Source: Neobacillus sp. DY30 (GTDB taxonomy: Bacteria > Bacillota > Bacilli > Bacillales > Cytobacillaceae). From it: DNA of 64,000 nucleotides. The notes below the pieces were generated by a model. That model was not told the origin of the DNA and searched no databases. It was given only the letters and a program-made list of their open reading frames with translations. The DNA lies in the NCBI RefSeq assembly GCF_030123065.1, contig NZ_CP126093.1:1926001-1990000 (forward strand). Direction: 5' to 3'. Numbering within the stretch: position 1 is the first letter of the stretch; the number at the start of each line of letters is the position of its first letter. Positions 1 through 8,556 of this stretch are shown in pieces. The position numbers and the translations under genes were made by a program.

Positions 1-94
1 AAAACTTCAAATTTATAACTCAAAAACTAATAAAAATTATCTAAAAATGTTTAAAAGTTGAAAGGTTTTTACCCTTTAAAATAATTTTGTAATT

Positions 95-114
95 TTCTAA
101 AATTTGAGTAAGAA
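95..114 (+). promoter_or_regulatory. Shared upstream element, copy 1
   Basis: A 20-bp sequence, TTCTAAAATTTGAGTAAGAA, lies 43 bp before the first gene. It matches 18 of 20 bases with the element at 12056-12075. A second box, GTTTTTAC at 65-72, sits exactly 30 bp upstream (start to start), the same spacing as at the other two copies. The internal TAAAAT could be a -10 box. A cluster-specific regulator is inferred; none is encoded in this part of the window. Confidence 0.5.
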
Positions 115-157
115 CTTAAACGAATAAGTGAAATTAAGTTGAAAAGGAGAATTTACA

Positions 158-1354
158 ATGACAAAAGTTGCCTATAGTGACACCTATCTTGTAGATAAAG
201 CAAAAGCGCTCGTTCCGAAGCTAAGAGATAGAGCAAAAGAGACGGAAGAAATACGACGGATTCCAGAAGCAACGATGAATGACTTAAAGGAAGCAGGACT
301 TTTCAAGTTACTTCGCCCAAGAATATATGGCGGCTATCAAACGAGCATGAGAACCTATTCTGATTGTATTGTTGAAATCTCCCGCGGCTGTGCTTCGACA
401 GGCTGGATTTTATCACTATGTGCGATTCGGGAACTTATGGTAGCGGAATCATTCACAGAAAAAACGCACCAAGAAATTTTCGGAGAAAATGAAGATAATG
501 TCCTGTTTGCTGGAGTATATGAACCTAGAAAATGCATTGCTCGAAAAGTGGAAGGTGGCTATTTAATCGAAGAAGGTTTCTGGATGTTCTGCTCAGGATC
601 GCTTCATGCCACTTGGGGATACTTCGGAATGGCGATCAGGGATGATGAAGGGAACCTAGTAGATCAAGCTTTGATGACACTTCCTTTTGAAGAAGTAGAG
701 ATTATGGATGACTGGCACGTCATGGGATTAAAAGGCACAGGCAGTAACAGTGTCAAAATGACGAACGTATTTATTCCGGAACACCGAGTGGTCTCTTTTG
801 CAGAAGTGCTAAACGGACAATTTAAATCAGATCATTTACGCGATATCCCACTTTACAATACAGCACTTTTTCCAGCCTTAGCGTTGTCTTTGGCATTACC
901 AGGCTTAGGATTGGTTAAGGCAGCGTTAGAATTTTTCCAGCAAGTACTGCCTAATCGAAAAGCTGCTCATATTGGTGTAGAAAATTTAATTGATTCACCG
1001 ACTCTCCATGCATTACTTTCGGACGCTGCTTTGAAAATTGATACCGCTTCCATGCATTATTACCGTGTGGCGGATGAGCTAGATGCATGGGCTGCCAGCG
1101 GTACATTCATGGATAAGCCAGCACGAGTTAAGGCATTAGCAGATATCGGTTATGCCAATCAAGTAAGTAAGGAAGCACTCGATATTTTAATTCTAGCCAG
1201 CGGTTCTGGTTATGTATATGAAGGTCACCCGCTGCAAAGAATTTTCCGCGATTTTTGGACGCTCTATTCACACAGAACGATTTCACCGTTAATCACCAAA
1301 GAAAATTATGGCCGCGTTTTAGCAGGCTTAGAATCAAATGCACTAAGATATTAG
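158..1354 (+). CDS. Acyl-CoA dehydrogenase-fold flavin-dependent monooxygenase (HpaB/HsaA-type), first copy
   Basis: This 398-residue flavoprotein has the acyl-CoA dehydrogenase layout: a helical N-terminal domain (about 10-115), a beta middle domain (about 120-225) and a helical C-terminal bundle. The middle domain carries GLKGTGSN near residue 190, and the C-terminus carries a RDFWTLYSHR stretch. Both are typical of group D two-component flavin monooxygenases (HPAH-C2, HsaA, DszC-like) rather than true acyl-CoA dehydrogenases. No CoA ligase or thioesterase is encoded nearby, which supports oxygenation of a free acid or ring compound. The ATG start follows AAGGAGA. A second paralogue lies at 12925-14103. 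No flavin reductase partner is visible in the cluster. The substrate is unknown. Confidence 0.75.
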   Translation: MTKVAYSDTYLVDKAKALVPKLRDRAKETEEIRRIPEATMNDLKEAGLFKLLRPRIYGGYQTSMRTYSDCIVEISRGCASTGWILSLCAIRELMVAESFTEKTHQEIFGENEDNVLFAGVYEPRKCIARKVEGGYLIEEGFWMFCSGSLHATWGYFGMAIRDDEGNLVDQALMTLPFEEVEIMDDWHVMGLKGTGSNSVKMTNVFIPEHRVVSFAEVLNGQFKSDHLRDIPLYNTALFPALALSLALPGLGLVKAALEFFQQVLPNRKAAHIGVENLIDSPTLHALLSDAALKIDTASMHYYRVADELDAWAASGTFMDKPARVKALADIGYANQVSKEALDILILASGSGYVYEGHPLQRIFRDFWTLYSHRTISPLITKENYGRVLAGLESNALRY

Positions 1355-1404
1355 GATACTCCTAATCTATCAAAAAATTCTTAATCAAGAAGAAAGGAGA
1401 CTGT

Positions 1405-2241
1405 ATGGAAACGATTTATATTAACCATGATAATTTGGCAGATTGGCAGGGAAAAGCAAATGCATGTGTAATGGCCCTTGGTTTTTTTGATGGACTCCAT
1501 TACGGACATCGAGAAGTAATAAAAACGGCTTTACGGATAGCGAAAGAAAAGGGTGTGCAGCTTGCTGTTATGAGTTTCTTTCCACATCCAAAGTCTGTCT
1601 TGTCCAATGGGGAAAAACAAGTTGATTATTTAATCCCGCTTTCTGTTAAGGAGAAGATTCTTCGGGGGCTTGGTGTCAATACGTTTTATATTGTTGAATT
1701 TACAAGGGAATTTGCCGCTCTTTCACCTGAACACTATGTTAAAGATTATCTGGTCAATCTTGGGGTTATCCATGCAGTCGCCGGTTTTGATTTTACTTAT
1801 GGTTCTAGGGGAATCGGAAATTTAGAGCGTTTGATGATTGATAGTGGTGGAATCATTGATGTGACAAAAGTGGAAAAAGTAGCATGCCGCGGTGAGAAAA
1901 TAAGCTCTACCAGCATTCGTGAAAGATTAGCTGCAGGCAATGTAGAGGAACTGCCAGATTTTCTTGGCTGCTGCTATGAAGTAGAAGGAATGTGGGATGG
2001 TCAAACATTCAAGCTGAATCCATACTATACACTTCCTGCCCCCGGAAAGTATGCGGTAAGCATTAATATCGGAAATTTATCAATGCTTACAGAAGTGAAT
2101 GTGGTAGAAAAATCTCTTAAACCTGTTACAGAACTGCCGCTATATATGTTTGGGAGGCTATCGATTGTTTGGCATCAGCGTATCTCTGAGGAGGCTCCCT
2201 CTTCTCGTCCTATTTTAAAAGTTGGAGGATTATCTCTATGA
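1405..2241 (+). CDS. RibF-like FAD synthetase (FMN adenylyltransferase) with divergent C-terminal domain
   Basis: The N-terminal half matches the FAD synthetase nucleotidyltransferase domain: GFFDGLHYGHR at residues 27-37 is the HxGH-type signature, and SSTSIRERL near 170-178 is the second conserved motif. Household RibF/RibC enzymes are about 310-320 residues and carry a riboflavin-kinase domain. Here the C-terminal 90 residues show no recognisable kinase motif, so the protein may only adenylylate FMN. Its position among several flavoprotein genes suggests a dedicated FAD supply for them. The start ATG follows AAAGGAGA, and the gene overlaps the next by 4 bp (ATGA). A household ribF is presumably elsewhere in the genome. 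Confidence 0.78.
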   Translation: METIYINHDNLADWQGKANACVMALGFFDGLHYGHREVIKTALRIAKEKGVQLAVMSFFPHPKSVLSNGEKQVDYLIPLSVKEKILRGLGVNTFYIVEFTREFAALSPEHYVKDYLVNLGVIHAVAGFDFTYGSRGIGNLERLMIDSGGIIDVTKVEKVACRGEKISSTSIRERLAAGNVEELPDFLGCCYEVEGMWDGQTFKLNPYYTLPAPGKYAVSINIGNLSMLTEVNVVEKSLKPVTELPLYMFGRLSIVWHQRISEEAPSSRPILKVGGLSL

Positions 2242-3110
2242 ATAAATGTCAAGATTTTCAAAAACTGCTTCGTGAACCAGGTTCCTTTATTCTTCCTGGT
2301 GCCTATGATGCGATGTCAGCAAAGTTAATAGAAGAAACTGGCTTTAAGGCGATTTATGCTACGGGAGCTGGAATATCTAATGCACAGCTTGGCTGGGCTG
2401 ACGTAGGACTTACCTCTCTTAAGGAAGTGGTTGATATCGTTGCCAGAATGGCCGATGTTACCAATGTTCCGATCGTAGTAGATGGAGATACTGGGTTCGG
2501 AAATGCTATTAATGTGATTCGGACCGTAAAAGAGTTTGAACGTGCGGGTGTCGCTGCCATTCAGATGGAGGATCAGGTATCACCAAAGAAATGCGGTCAT
2601 TTTAACGGAAAAGATGTCATTTCGAAAGAAGAAATGGTAGGAAAGATTAAGGCTGCCTTAGATGCCCGAAAAGATGAAAATCTGGCAATAATGGCACGGA
2701 CTGATGCAATTGCAACAAATGGCGTTGAAGACGCCATTGACAGGGCTTTTGCTTATTACGAAGCAGGTGCGGATATTATTTTTGTCGAAGCACCAAATAC
2801 CATTGAAGAATTACGGCAAATTACTAGTTCACTAAAAGGAATTCCTCAGGTTATTAACTTAGTAGAGGGCGGAAAAACTCCACTCATTTCTTTAAAAGAA
2901 GCAGAAGAAATAGGTTTTAAAATCATGCTGTGTGCAAATACTGCACTTCGTTCCGCTATTAAAGGAATCACTGAATCTTTAAGAATTTTAAAAGAAGAAG
3001 GCTCTCAGGAAAATCTATTACCTTTAATTTGTACCTGGGAGGAAAGACAATCACTTTTCAAACTAGATCAAATCAAAGAGTGGGAAAAGAAGTATTTATA
3101 TAATAATTAA
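2238..3110 (+). CDS. Isocitrate lyase / PEP mutase family lyase (2,3-dimethylmalate lyase-like)
   Basis: This 290-residue TIM-barrel protein of the ICL/PEPM superfamily has the metal-site stretch DGDTGFGN near 82-89, KKCGH near 117-121 (the catalytic Cys loop of methylisocitrate and 2,3-dimethylmalate lyases), and a conserved VEAP segment near 184. The KKCGH loop predicts C-C lyase activity on a 2-hydroxy-dicarboxylate rather than PEP mutase activity. Likely products are pyruvate, oxalate or glyoxylate plus an acid. It is translationally coupled to the RibF-like gene. The exact substrate cannot be read from the sequence; 2-methylisocitrate lyase is an alternative. Confidence 0.75.
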   Translation: MNKCQDFQKLLREPGSFILPGAYDAMSAKLIEETGFKAIYATGAGISNAQLGWADVGLTSLKEVVDIVARMADVTNVPIVVDGDTGFGNAINVIRTVKEFERAGVAAIQMEDQVSPKKCGHFNGKDVISKEEMVGKIKAALDARKDENLAIMARTDAIATNGVEDAIDRAFAYYEAGADIIFVEAPNTIEELRQITSSLKGIPQVINLVEGGKTPLISLKEAEEIGFKIMLCANTALRSAIKGITESLRILKEEGSQENLLPLICTWEERQSLFKLDQIKEWEKKYLYNN

Positions 3111-3127
3111 TCTAGGAGGTTACGAAA

Positions 3128-4549
3128 GTGGAGAGAGAATTGGATTATGACATTGTAGTAATTGGCTGTGGTGTGGCAGGAACAGCAGCAGCTTTGTCCG
3201 CTGCGGAAAGTGCCAAAAAAGAAGGAAGAAATTTACGAATTGCGATCTTAGAACGCACGGATTACGATCATCGGGGCGGAAATTCCAGATGGACAGCCTC
3301 TTACATGCGAATGAAGAATATTGATGAAATCGCAGACAACTTTGTAGAAGATATGATGGCATTCTCAGATGATTTCTCCGATAGGGAGTACATAGAAACT
3401 CTCGCAGAAAACGCTGGAAGTACGCTGCGCTGGGTCGAGGAAAAAGGGGTAGATTTCGATTACCTGCCAACGATGTTTTTAACTTCTTCAAAACCGCGGC
3501 TTCTCCCAGTTGGCGGCGGCCGGGCAATCATAGATACTTTATCGCGCCGTGCAGGCGGACTTGGTGTCGAGATTGTTTATGAAGCGACTGCTTGGAAATT
3601 ACTCCTTGATGATGAAGGTGCGATAAATGGACTCATGGTTCGTGTTAAGGGTGGAAATTCTCTTCAGCTGAAAGTCGGCGCTGTTGTTCTTGCAGCTGGC
3701 GGATTCCAAGGAAATCAAGAGATGATGGCACAGTATGTTGGCAGGGATGCACATAAAATCCGCACTGTTGCCGAAGGCGGCCTATACAACAAAGGGGAAG
3801 GTATTCGGATGGCAATGGCAATTGGCGCTAAAGGAGCCGGCCAGTTCGACGCCTTTCATGCAGAACCAGTTGACCCTAGAAGTAAGCGGGAAGAAGCAGC
3901 AGTTATGACCTATCCTTACGCAATTTTGGTTGATAAAAATGGCAACCGTTTTGTCGATGAAGGTATTTCCACAGTAGACGAGCAATATGAAGCGGTAGCC
4001 CGTAAAATCTTCTACGATCTCCCTGACCATATCGCCTATATGATCAGTGACCAAAAAATGTACGATATTCCGAATTATGAAAGAGCAATCGAAACAGATA
4101 AACCGGCTATTGAGGCCGATACACTTGAGGAGTTAGCTGTGAAAATTGGGGTGCCTGCAGATCAGTTGACTGCAACGGTAAAAGCATTCAATGCAGCTGT
4201 GCAGCCAGGTGAATTCCATTGGGATAAGAAGGACGGAAAGCAGGCTGTTGGAATTAATCCGGCTAAATCAAATTGGGCGATTACAATCGATAAGGCGCCA
4301 TATATTGCCTACCCTATTGTCTGCTCCAATGTTTTCACGAATGGAGGCATAGCTTCTGATACAAATGGGAGGGTTTTATCGCAGGATGAAGATGTAATTC
4401 CAGGATTGTACGTAGCAGGTGAGACAGCTGGTCTTTATTATGGCAAATATCCTGGCGGCACATCCGTGCTTCGCGGCCTGGTATTTGGTAAACGTGCTGG
4501 TGAGCATGCAGCGTCTTACGTCAGCGATTTAAAAAAACTTGGGGTGTAA
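3128..4549 (+). CDS. FAD_binding_2 flavoprotein, tricarballylate dehydrogenase (TcuA)-like
   Basis: The 473-residue protein begins with a dinucleotide-binding motif (VIGCGVAGTAAA, residues 11-22), followed by RGGNSRWTASYMRM near 48-61, which closely resembles the RGGNS segment of TcuA. The C-terminal FAD-closing segment GLYVAGETAGLYYGKYPGGTS lies near 427-447. Family members (fumarate reductase, 3-ketosteroid dehydrogenase, TcuA) insert or remove a double bond next to a carbonyl or carboxyl. The start is GTG, preceded by TAGGAGGTT. There is no heme-binding or secretion signal, so it is cytosolic. A second family member is at 5789-7165. TcuA function itself is not proven, since no TcuB-like electron acceptor is present. 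Confidence 0.75.
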   Translation: MERELDYDIVVIGCGVAGTAAALSAAESAKKEGRNLRIAILERTDYDHRGGNSRWTASYMRMKNIDEIADNFVEDMMAFSDDFSDREYIETLAENAGSTLRWVEEKGVDFDYLPTMFLTSSKPRLLPVGGGRAIIDTLSRRAGGLGVEIVYEATAWKLLLDDEGAINGLMVRVKGGNSLQLKVGAVVLAAGGFQGNQEMMAQYVGRDAHKIRTVAEGGLYNKGEGIRMAMAIGAKGAGQFDAFHAEPVDPRSKREEAAVMTYPYAILVDKNGNRFVDEGISTVDEQYEAVARKIFYDLPDHIAYMISDQKMYDIPNYERAIETDKPAIEADTLEELAVKIGVPADQLTATVKAFNAAVQPGEFHWDKKDGKQAVGINPAKSNWAITIDKAPYIAYPIVCSNVFTNGGIASDTNGRVLSQDEDVIPGLYVAGETAGLYYGKYPGGTSVLRGLVFGKRAGEHAASYVSDLKKLGV

Positions 4550-4566
4550 AGAAGGGGTGTTGACCT

Positions 4567-5295
4567 TTGGAATTAAAAAATAAAGTTGCATTTGTAACTG
4601 GCGGCGGCAGAGGAATTGGCAGGGAAACCTGCTTGCTTTTAGCAAAGCAGGGGGCAAAAGTAGCTGTATTTTCTCGCAGTCTAGCAGAAATTTCAGAAAC
4701 GGCTGCTTATATTAGGGAGGAATTAGCTGGCGAAGCCATTGCTCTTGCTGGTGATGTACGCTCTGAAGAAGATGTGAACAAAGCAATTCAGGAAACGGTA
4801 GAAAAACTCGGTAGTATTGATATTTTAATTAATAATGCTGGTGTCATGCTGCTAAAGCCATTCGATGAAACGAGTGTTGAAGAGTGGGACTTTGTCCAAG
4901 AAATCAATACCCGCGGTGTGTTTTTATGTGCCAATGCAGTAGTACCGCAAATGAAAGAGAAAAGAAATGGTGTCATTATCAATGTATCATCGATTTGGGG
5001 AACAAAAGGCGGTCCGGACAGAAGTGCTTATATTACCTCTAAATGGGCAGTAATTGGATTTACCAAAGCATTGGGTGAAGAGTTAAAACCATTTAATGTA
5101 AGGGTAAATGCCGTCTGTCCAGGCCCAGTTGACACAAAGATGATGGAAGATATTGCTCCGGATGTTAACAAAGATAATTGGCTGCATCCAATTGACATGG
5201 CAAATGTAATTGTTGACATGTGTCTGCCAAAAATGAAAGCCGTATCGGCAACTGTGATTGAAGCCTTCGGCAATGGAAGGCCAGTTAATTTATAA
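4567..5295 (+). CDS. Short-chain dehydrogenase/reductase, first cluster copy
   Basis: This is a classical SDR of 242 residues with the cofactor motif TGGGRGIG at 11-18, NNAGV near 89-93 and the catalytic Tyr155/Lys159 pair (YITSK) preceded by a Ser in NVSS. It would oxidise or reduce a hydroxyl/ketone with NAD(P)(H). The start is TTG, chosen because the conserved N-terminus begins immediately after it. A GGGG stretch 10-13 bp upstream is a weak ribosome site. It is likely cotranscribed with the flanking flavoprotein genes (17 bp gap upstream, 40 bp downstream). The substrate is unknown. Confidence 0.8.
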   Translation: MELKNKVAFVTGGGRGIGRETCLLLAKQGAKVAVFSRSLAEISETAAYIREELAGEAIALAGDVRSEEDVNKAIQETVEKLGSIDILINNAGVMLLKPFDETSVEEWDFVQEINTRGVFLCANAVVPQMKEKRNGVIINVSSIWGTKGGPDRSAYITSKWAVIGFTKALGEELKPFNVRVNAVCPGPVDTKMMEDIAPDVNKDNWLHPIDMANVIVDMCLPKMKAVSATVIEAFGNGRPVNL

Positions 5296-5335
5296 AAATA
5301 ATAAACTATTATGTTCATAGAAAAGGGGAAAGAAA

Positions 5336-5782
5336 ATGGAAAACATTACAACATCAATTGAATCAAAAAATATCAGTCTAGCACTAGCAAATAAAATGCT
5401 CGAGGCAGCATTAGCAAAGGGACAAGAGTTAGGTATCCCGTTTAGTATTGTGATTGTCGACAAACCTGGAAATTTAAAAGCATTTAATGCGATGGACGGT
5501 GCGCCAATTTTAAGCCTTGAAATCGCTCAAAATAAGGCGTTTTCTGCTGCCGCTTATAACCGCGCAACACATGAATGGTATGACAGATTAAAGGATGATC
5601 CACCGTTACTTCATGGTATTGTTCACACACCTCGATTAGTCATTTTTGGCGGAGGGTATCCAATTAAAATCAATAATGAACTTATTGGTGGAATTGGTGT
5701 TAGCGGCGGTCATTATTCTCATGACATGCAGGTATGCGAAGCAGCCCTAGAAGTGTTAAAAGCCTTTGAAACTGAGGAGTGA
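5336..5782 (+). CDS. GlcG/HbpS family protein
   Basis: This 148-residue single-domain protein matches the GlcG/HbpS/PduO-C family: SLALANKMLEAAL-type helix, VIVDKPGN, AQNKAFSA, and a GGGYPI...GGIGVSGG segment near 105-127. Family members bind heme or corrin-like cofactors or assist dehydrogenases, and often sit beside FAD-dependent oxidoreductase genes, as here, where it lies 6 bp before one. There is no signal peptide, so it is cytosolic. A role as cofactor or protection factor for the neighbouring flavoprotein is inference. Confidence 0.75.
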   Translation: MENITTSIESKNISLALANKMLEAALAKGQELGIPFSIVIVDKPGNLKAFNAMDGAPILSLEIAQNKAFSAAAYNRATHEWYDRLKDDPPLLHGIVHTPRLVIFGGGYPIKINNELIGGIGVSGGHYSHDMQVCEAALEVLKAFETEE

Positions 5783-5788
5783 TAAGGA

Positions 5789-7165
5789 ATGGAAAGCTAT
5801 GATTTAATCATTCTAGGCGGCGGGCTTGCGGGCATGTGTGCCGCCGTTGAGGCTGGGGAGCAGGGGATAGATGTCCTGCTCCTGGAAAAGCAGGATGAAC
5901 TCGGCGGAAGTACAGTCCTCAGCTCAGGTTATATGGCATTTGCAGGTACAGATATGCAGGAAAATGCAGGAATTATTGATTCTACTGAATCGCTGCTGGC
6001 TGATATGACGGAGGTTGGCGGCGGGGTAAATGATCCAACACTTGTTGCTGAATATGGCAAGCATCAGCTCGAGACCTACCAATGGCTGGTAAACCACGAT
6101 ATCGAGTTTAGATCCTTGGAAGCGGTAAGTGGTCATAGTGTTCCGCGCGGTCATATTATTGATCCTCATCAGGCTATCCAGTCTCTATACAAAAGAGTGA
6201 AGCAGCTAGCTAACGTGACGGTTTATTTTAATGCTCCTGCACGGAGACTGCTAAAGAACGCTGAAGGACGGATTGATACAGTTTTATACGACACGGATGG
6301 GGAAGAAAGAAAGGCGGTTGCTTCGAAAGGGGTATTAATCGCCTCTGGTGGTTTTGCCAAAAGCGAGGAGTTGCTCGGACAGTTTGCCCCACAATTAAAG
6401 GGTGCCTTAAGAATTGGCGGTGCCGGCAATCAGGGTGACGGGATTCGAATGGCCTGGGAACATGGTGCATGGATGAAGGACCTTCCCTATTTGAATGGAA
6501 CATACGGATTTCATCCAAGTGCGGCAGGGAAGTTAAAGTCACAGGGATTGGCATTTTATAAAGGAGCTATTATGGTTAACCAGCTTGGTAGGCGGTTTGT
6601 GAATGAATCTATTTCTTATAAACTATTAGGAAAAGCGGCATTCGATCAGCCTGAGCAGATTAGCTATCAAGTATGGGATCAGACCGTAATGGATAAGGGT
6701 GTGCTAGATGATCCGCTCTATGATTTTGAATTGCTAAAAAAGCGAAGACTTTTGTACAAAGCGGACACGTTAGAAGAACTGGCAGACTGCATTGACGTAC
6801 CTGTAGAAGTACTGGAAGAAACCATTTCTAGATACAATCAAGGCGTTCAAAATGGGGAAGATCCTGATTTTGGCAGAAGTTCTTTGACTCATAACTATGG
6901 AAAACCAACAGCGATTGAAACAGCGCCTTTCTATGCATTTGAATCAACAGTTGCAATGCTTGCCACCTATGCAGGCATATCTGTAAATGCGAAGGCCCAG
7001 GTCGTGAACCCTTATGGTGAGTCTATTCCTGGATTGTATGCGGCGGGAGAAGTAACCGGTGGATTTCATGGTGCAGGATACATGACGGGAAGTTCGTTAG
7101 GGAAAGCTGCTGTTTTTGGGCGGCTGGCAGTAAAGGCTGCTGTTTCTGAGAACGCGGTAGTTTGA
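5789..7165 (+). CDS. FAD_binding_2 flavoprotein (fumarate reductase / 3-ketosteroid dehydrogenase family)
   Basis: The 458-residue protein has an N-terminal FAD motif (ILGGGLAGMCAAVEA, residues 8-22), ELGGSTVLSSGY near 39-50, and a C-terminal GLYAAGEVTGGFHGAGYM segment near 418-435 followed by SSLGKAAVFGR. It belongs with succinate/fumarate reductase flavoproteins and ketosteroid dehydrogenases, which form or reduce alpha,beta double bonds. It differs clearly from the TcuA-like paralogue at 3128-4549. It closes the first run of tightly spaced genes: a 354-bp repeat-rich gap follows. The electron partner is not obvious; EtfBA downstream is a candidate. Confidence 0.75.
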   Translation: MESYDLIILGGGLAGMCAAVEAGEQGIDVLLLEKQDELGGSTVLSSGYMAFAGTDMQENAGIIDSTESLLADMTEVGGGVNDPTLVAEYGKHQLETYQWLVNHDIEFRSLEAVSGHSVPRGHIIDPHQAIQSLYKRVKQLANVTVYFNAPARRLLKNAEGRIDTVLYDTDGEERKAVASKGVLIASGGFAKSEELLGQFAPQLKGALRIGGAGNQGDGIRMAWEHGAWMKDLPYLNGTYGFHPSAAGKLKSQGLAFYKGAIMVNQLGRRFVNESISYKLLGKAAFDQPEQISYQVWDQTVMDKGVLDDPLYDFELLKKRRLLYKADTLEELADCIDVPVEVLEETISRYNQGVQNGEDPDFGRSSLTHNYGKPTAIETAPFYAFESTVAMLATYAGISVNAKAQVVNPYGESIPGLYAAGEVTGGFHGAGYMTGSSLGKAAVFGRLAVKAAVSENAVV

Positions 7166-7519
7166 GTGGTTCAGGTTATATAAGGCGGATAACTATCAAT
7201 GTAAGTTCCTTTTATTAAAGCACTGTTATTATTCATTGTTGAATTCATGTAGGTATGAGAATCCATAGGCGGAGAGTTTCCGGCTAATATATATAGAGGA
7301 AACTTAAGAGGCTGATATAAGCGGAGAAATTCCGATTAACTGGCCAAAATAAGACAAAATCAAATGATTGGATAATATAAACGGAAAAACTTCCTTTATT
7401 TTTAAGGAAATATGGATATTTTCCGATTTAGTTTGAATTTTTCCGTTTATTTTTCAAACGGAGTGAAAATCAACATTCAGTTATAACAGTATAAAATACG
7501 GAAAAAGGAGGTCATTAAG
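7166..7519. repeat. Intergenic region rich in degenerate GCGGA/TTCCG inverted repeats
   Basis: This 354-bp gap has no convincing ORF. It contains several copies of a short theme in which a GGCGGA or ACGGAAA half is followed by a TTCCG half (for example near 7267-7283, 7321-7335, 7382-7393 and 7424-7463). Many can pair as small hairpins. No perfect terminator was found. A TATAAAAT sequence near 7490 could be the -10 box for the next gene. The units look like a dispersed intergenic repeat family. Confidence 0.5.
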
Positions 7520-8371
7520 ATGAAAATCTGGCATCAAAGTCTAACAACAATAGATCGGGTCCCGCATTATCGGGATGCAATCATCAGACATGTTAGCAGA
7601 ATTGCCCGCCCGGATGTAGAGGTTGTTTTACATGGTATGTCGGAAGAGACATATCCTTCCCATTACCCGGGAATTTTTATTACTCATTCCTATCTGCAAA
7701 ATCTCCACCGGGAACAGTTCGTGCGTGCTGCGCTTACCGCTGAAAAAGCCGGGTACGACGCCATGTTCATCGCAACAATACCTGATGTAGGGCTTTTAGA
7801 AGCACGTACGCTGGTAGATATTCCTGTAGTTGGGTACGGTCAAGCATCCTTCCACATGGCTTCCATGCTTGGGGACCGGATTGGAGTGGTGAACTTCTTA
7901 GCACCGCTTGCGGATCAGCTCCGTCAGAATGCTGATAAGTATGGTTTAGGAAGTAAGCTTGGACCAATCGTTCAGACAGAAGCGGGCTTTGATGATATTA
8001 TGGCTGGATTTAATGATCCTGAACCGATTATTGAATCTTTCAAAAAAGCAGCAGAGCAGGCGATTGCAGATGGAGCCGATGTCATCATTCCTGGAGAGGG
8101 TCCGATGAATGTCTTTTTAGCGACGCATGGGATTTCTAGAATTGGCGATGTACCAGTGGTCGACTCCTTTGCAGCAGGAATCAAGATGTGCGAGTCACTT
8201 GTTGATTTAAGGAAAAACTCGGGTGTTTATATGACACGCAGAGGATTCTACAATGCAAAGCCTCCTGCAGAGGCAGTGGAAAGACTGAGAGAAATGTACG
8301 GACTGATTCCTTCTCCTGATCCTAAAAATGATCATGGTTTGTCAGTTAAGGGAGTAGGAGTTAAGAGCTAA
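7520..8371 (+). CDS. Asp/Glu/hydantoin racemase-fold protein lacking both catalytic cysteines
   Basis: The 283-residue protein aligns by eye with hydantoin racemases: a segment corresponding to FVIACFDDPGL is here MFIATIPDVGL (residues 82-92), followed by LVDIPVVGYGQASFH. The second signature, normally LGCAGM, is here PGEGPM (191-196). Thus Thr86 and Glu193 replace the two Cys that form the racemase acid/base pair, and the only Cys (near 222) lies elsewhere. Simple racemisation is therefore unlikely. A related lyase, isomerase or decarboxylase-like reaction is possible. It starts after AAAAGGAGG and precedes EtfBA. Confidence 0.75.
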   Translation: MKIWHQSLTTIDRVPHYRDAIIRHVSRIARPDVEVVLHGMSEETYPSHYPGIFITHSYLQNLHREQFVRAALTAEKAGYDAMFIATIPDVGLLEARTLVDIPVVGYGQASFHMASMLGDRIGVVNFLAPLADQLRQNADKYGLGSKLGPIVQTEAGFDDIMAGFNDPEPIIESFKKAAEQAIADGADVIIPGEGPMNVFLATHGISRIGDVPVVDSFAAGIKMCESLVDLRKNSGVYMTRRGFYNAKPPAEAVERLREMYGLIPSPDPKNDHGLSVKGVGVKS

Positions 8372-8372
8372 T

Positions 8373-8522
8373 GGAGCCCTTGGGACGAGAAGAAGCTCGC
8401 TGAAGAAATTAAAAGAGGTCTTTGGTGCCCTTTTGACGAAAAGAAGCTTGCTGAAGGGAATTAAAAGAGGTGTTTGGTCCCTTCGGAAAGAAAAAAGCCC
8501 GCTGAAGGGAACCAAAAATAAT
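8373..8522. repeat. Tandem 51-52-bp hairpin repeats, array A (3 units)
   Basis: Three imperfect units start at 8373, 8424 and 8476 (periods 51 and 52 bp). Each begins GGNGCCCTT or GGTCCCTT, passes through a GAAGAAGCTCGCTGAAG-like middle and ends near GGGAATTAAAAGAGGTGTTT. The third unit has long complementary ends (TTTGGTCCCTTC with GAAGGGAACCAAA) and can fold into a hairpin. The same unit type occurs in array B (25859-26063). The array fills the gap before etfB. Confidence 0.7.
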
Positions 8523-8556
8523 ATACCATCTTAACAATCGTGAGGTGAAAATAAAT

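Noticed and set aside
1..94. AT-rich start of the window as a possible partial gene
   Set aside because: No open frame with family similarity runs in from the left edge; only promoter-like AT-rich DNA is seen.
158..1354. Assignment as a beta-oxidation acyl-CoA dehydrogenase
   Set aside because: The GLKGTGSN motif and absence of CoA-handling genes favour the flavin monooxygenase subgroup.
3120..3527. Antisense open frame over the TcuA-like gene, and similar antisense frames throughout
   Set aside because: They have no ribosome sites or recognisable domains and are shadows of well-supported genes on the other strand.
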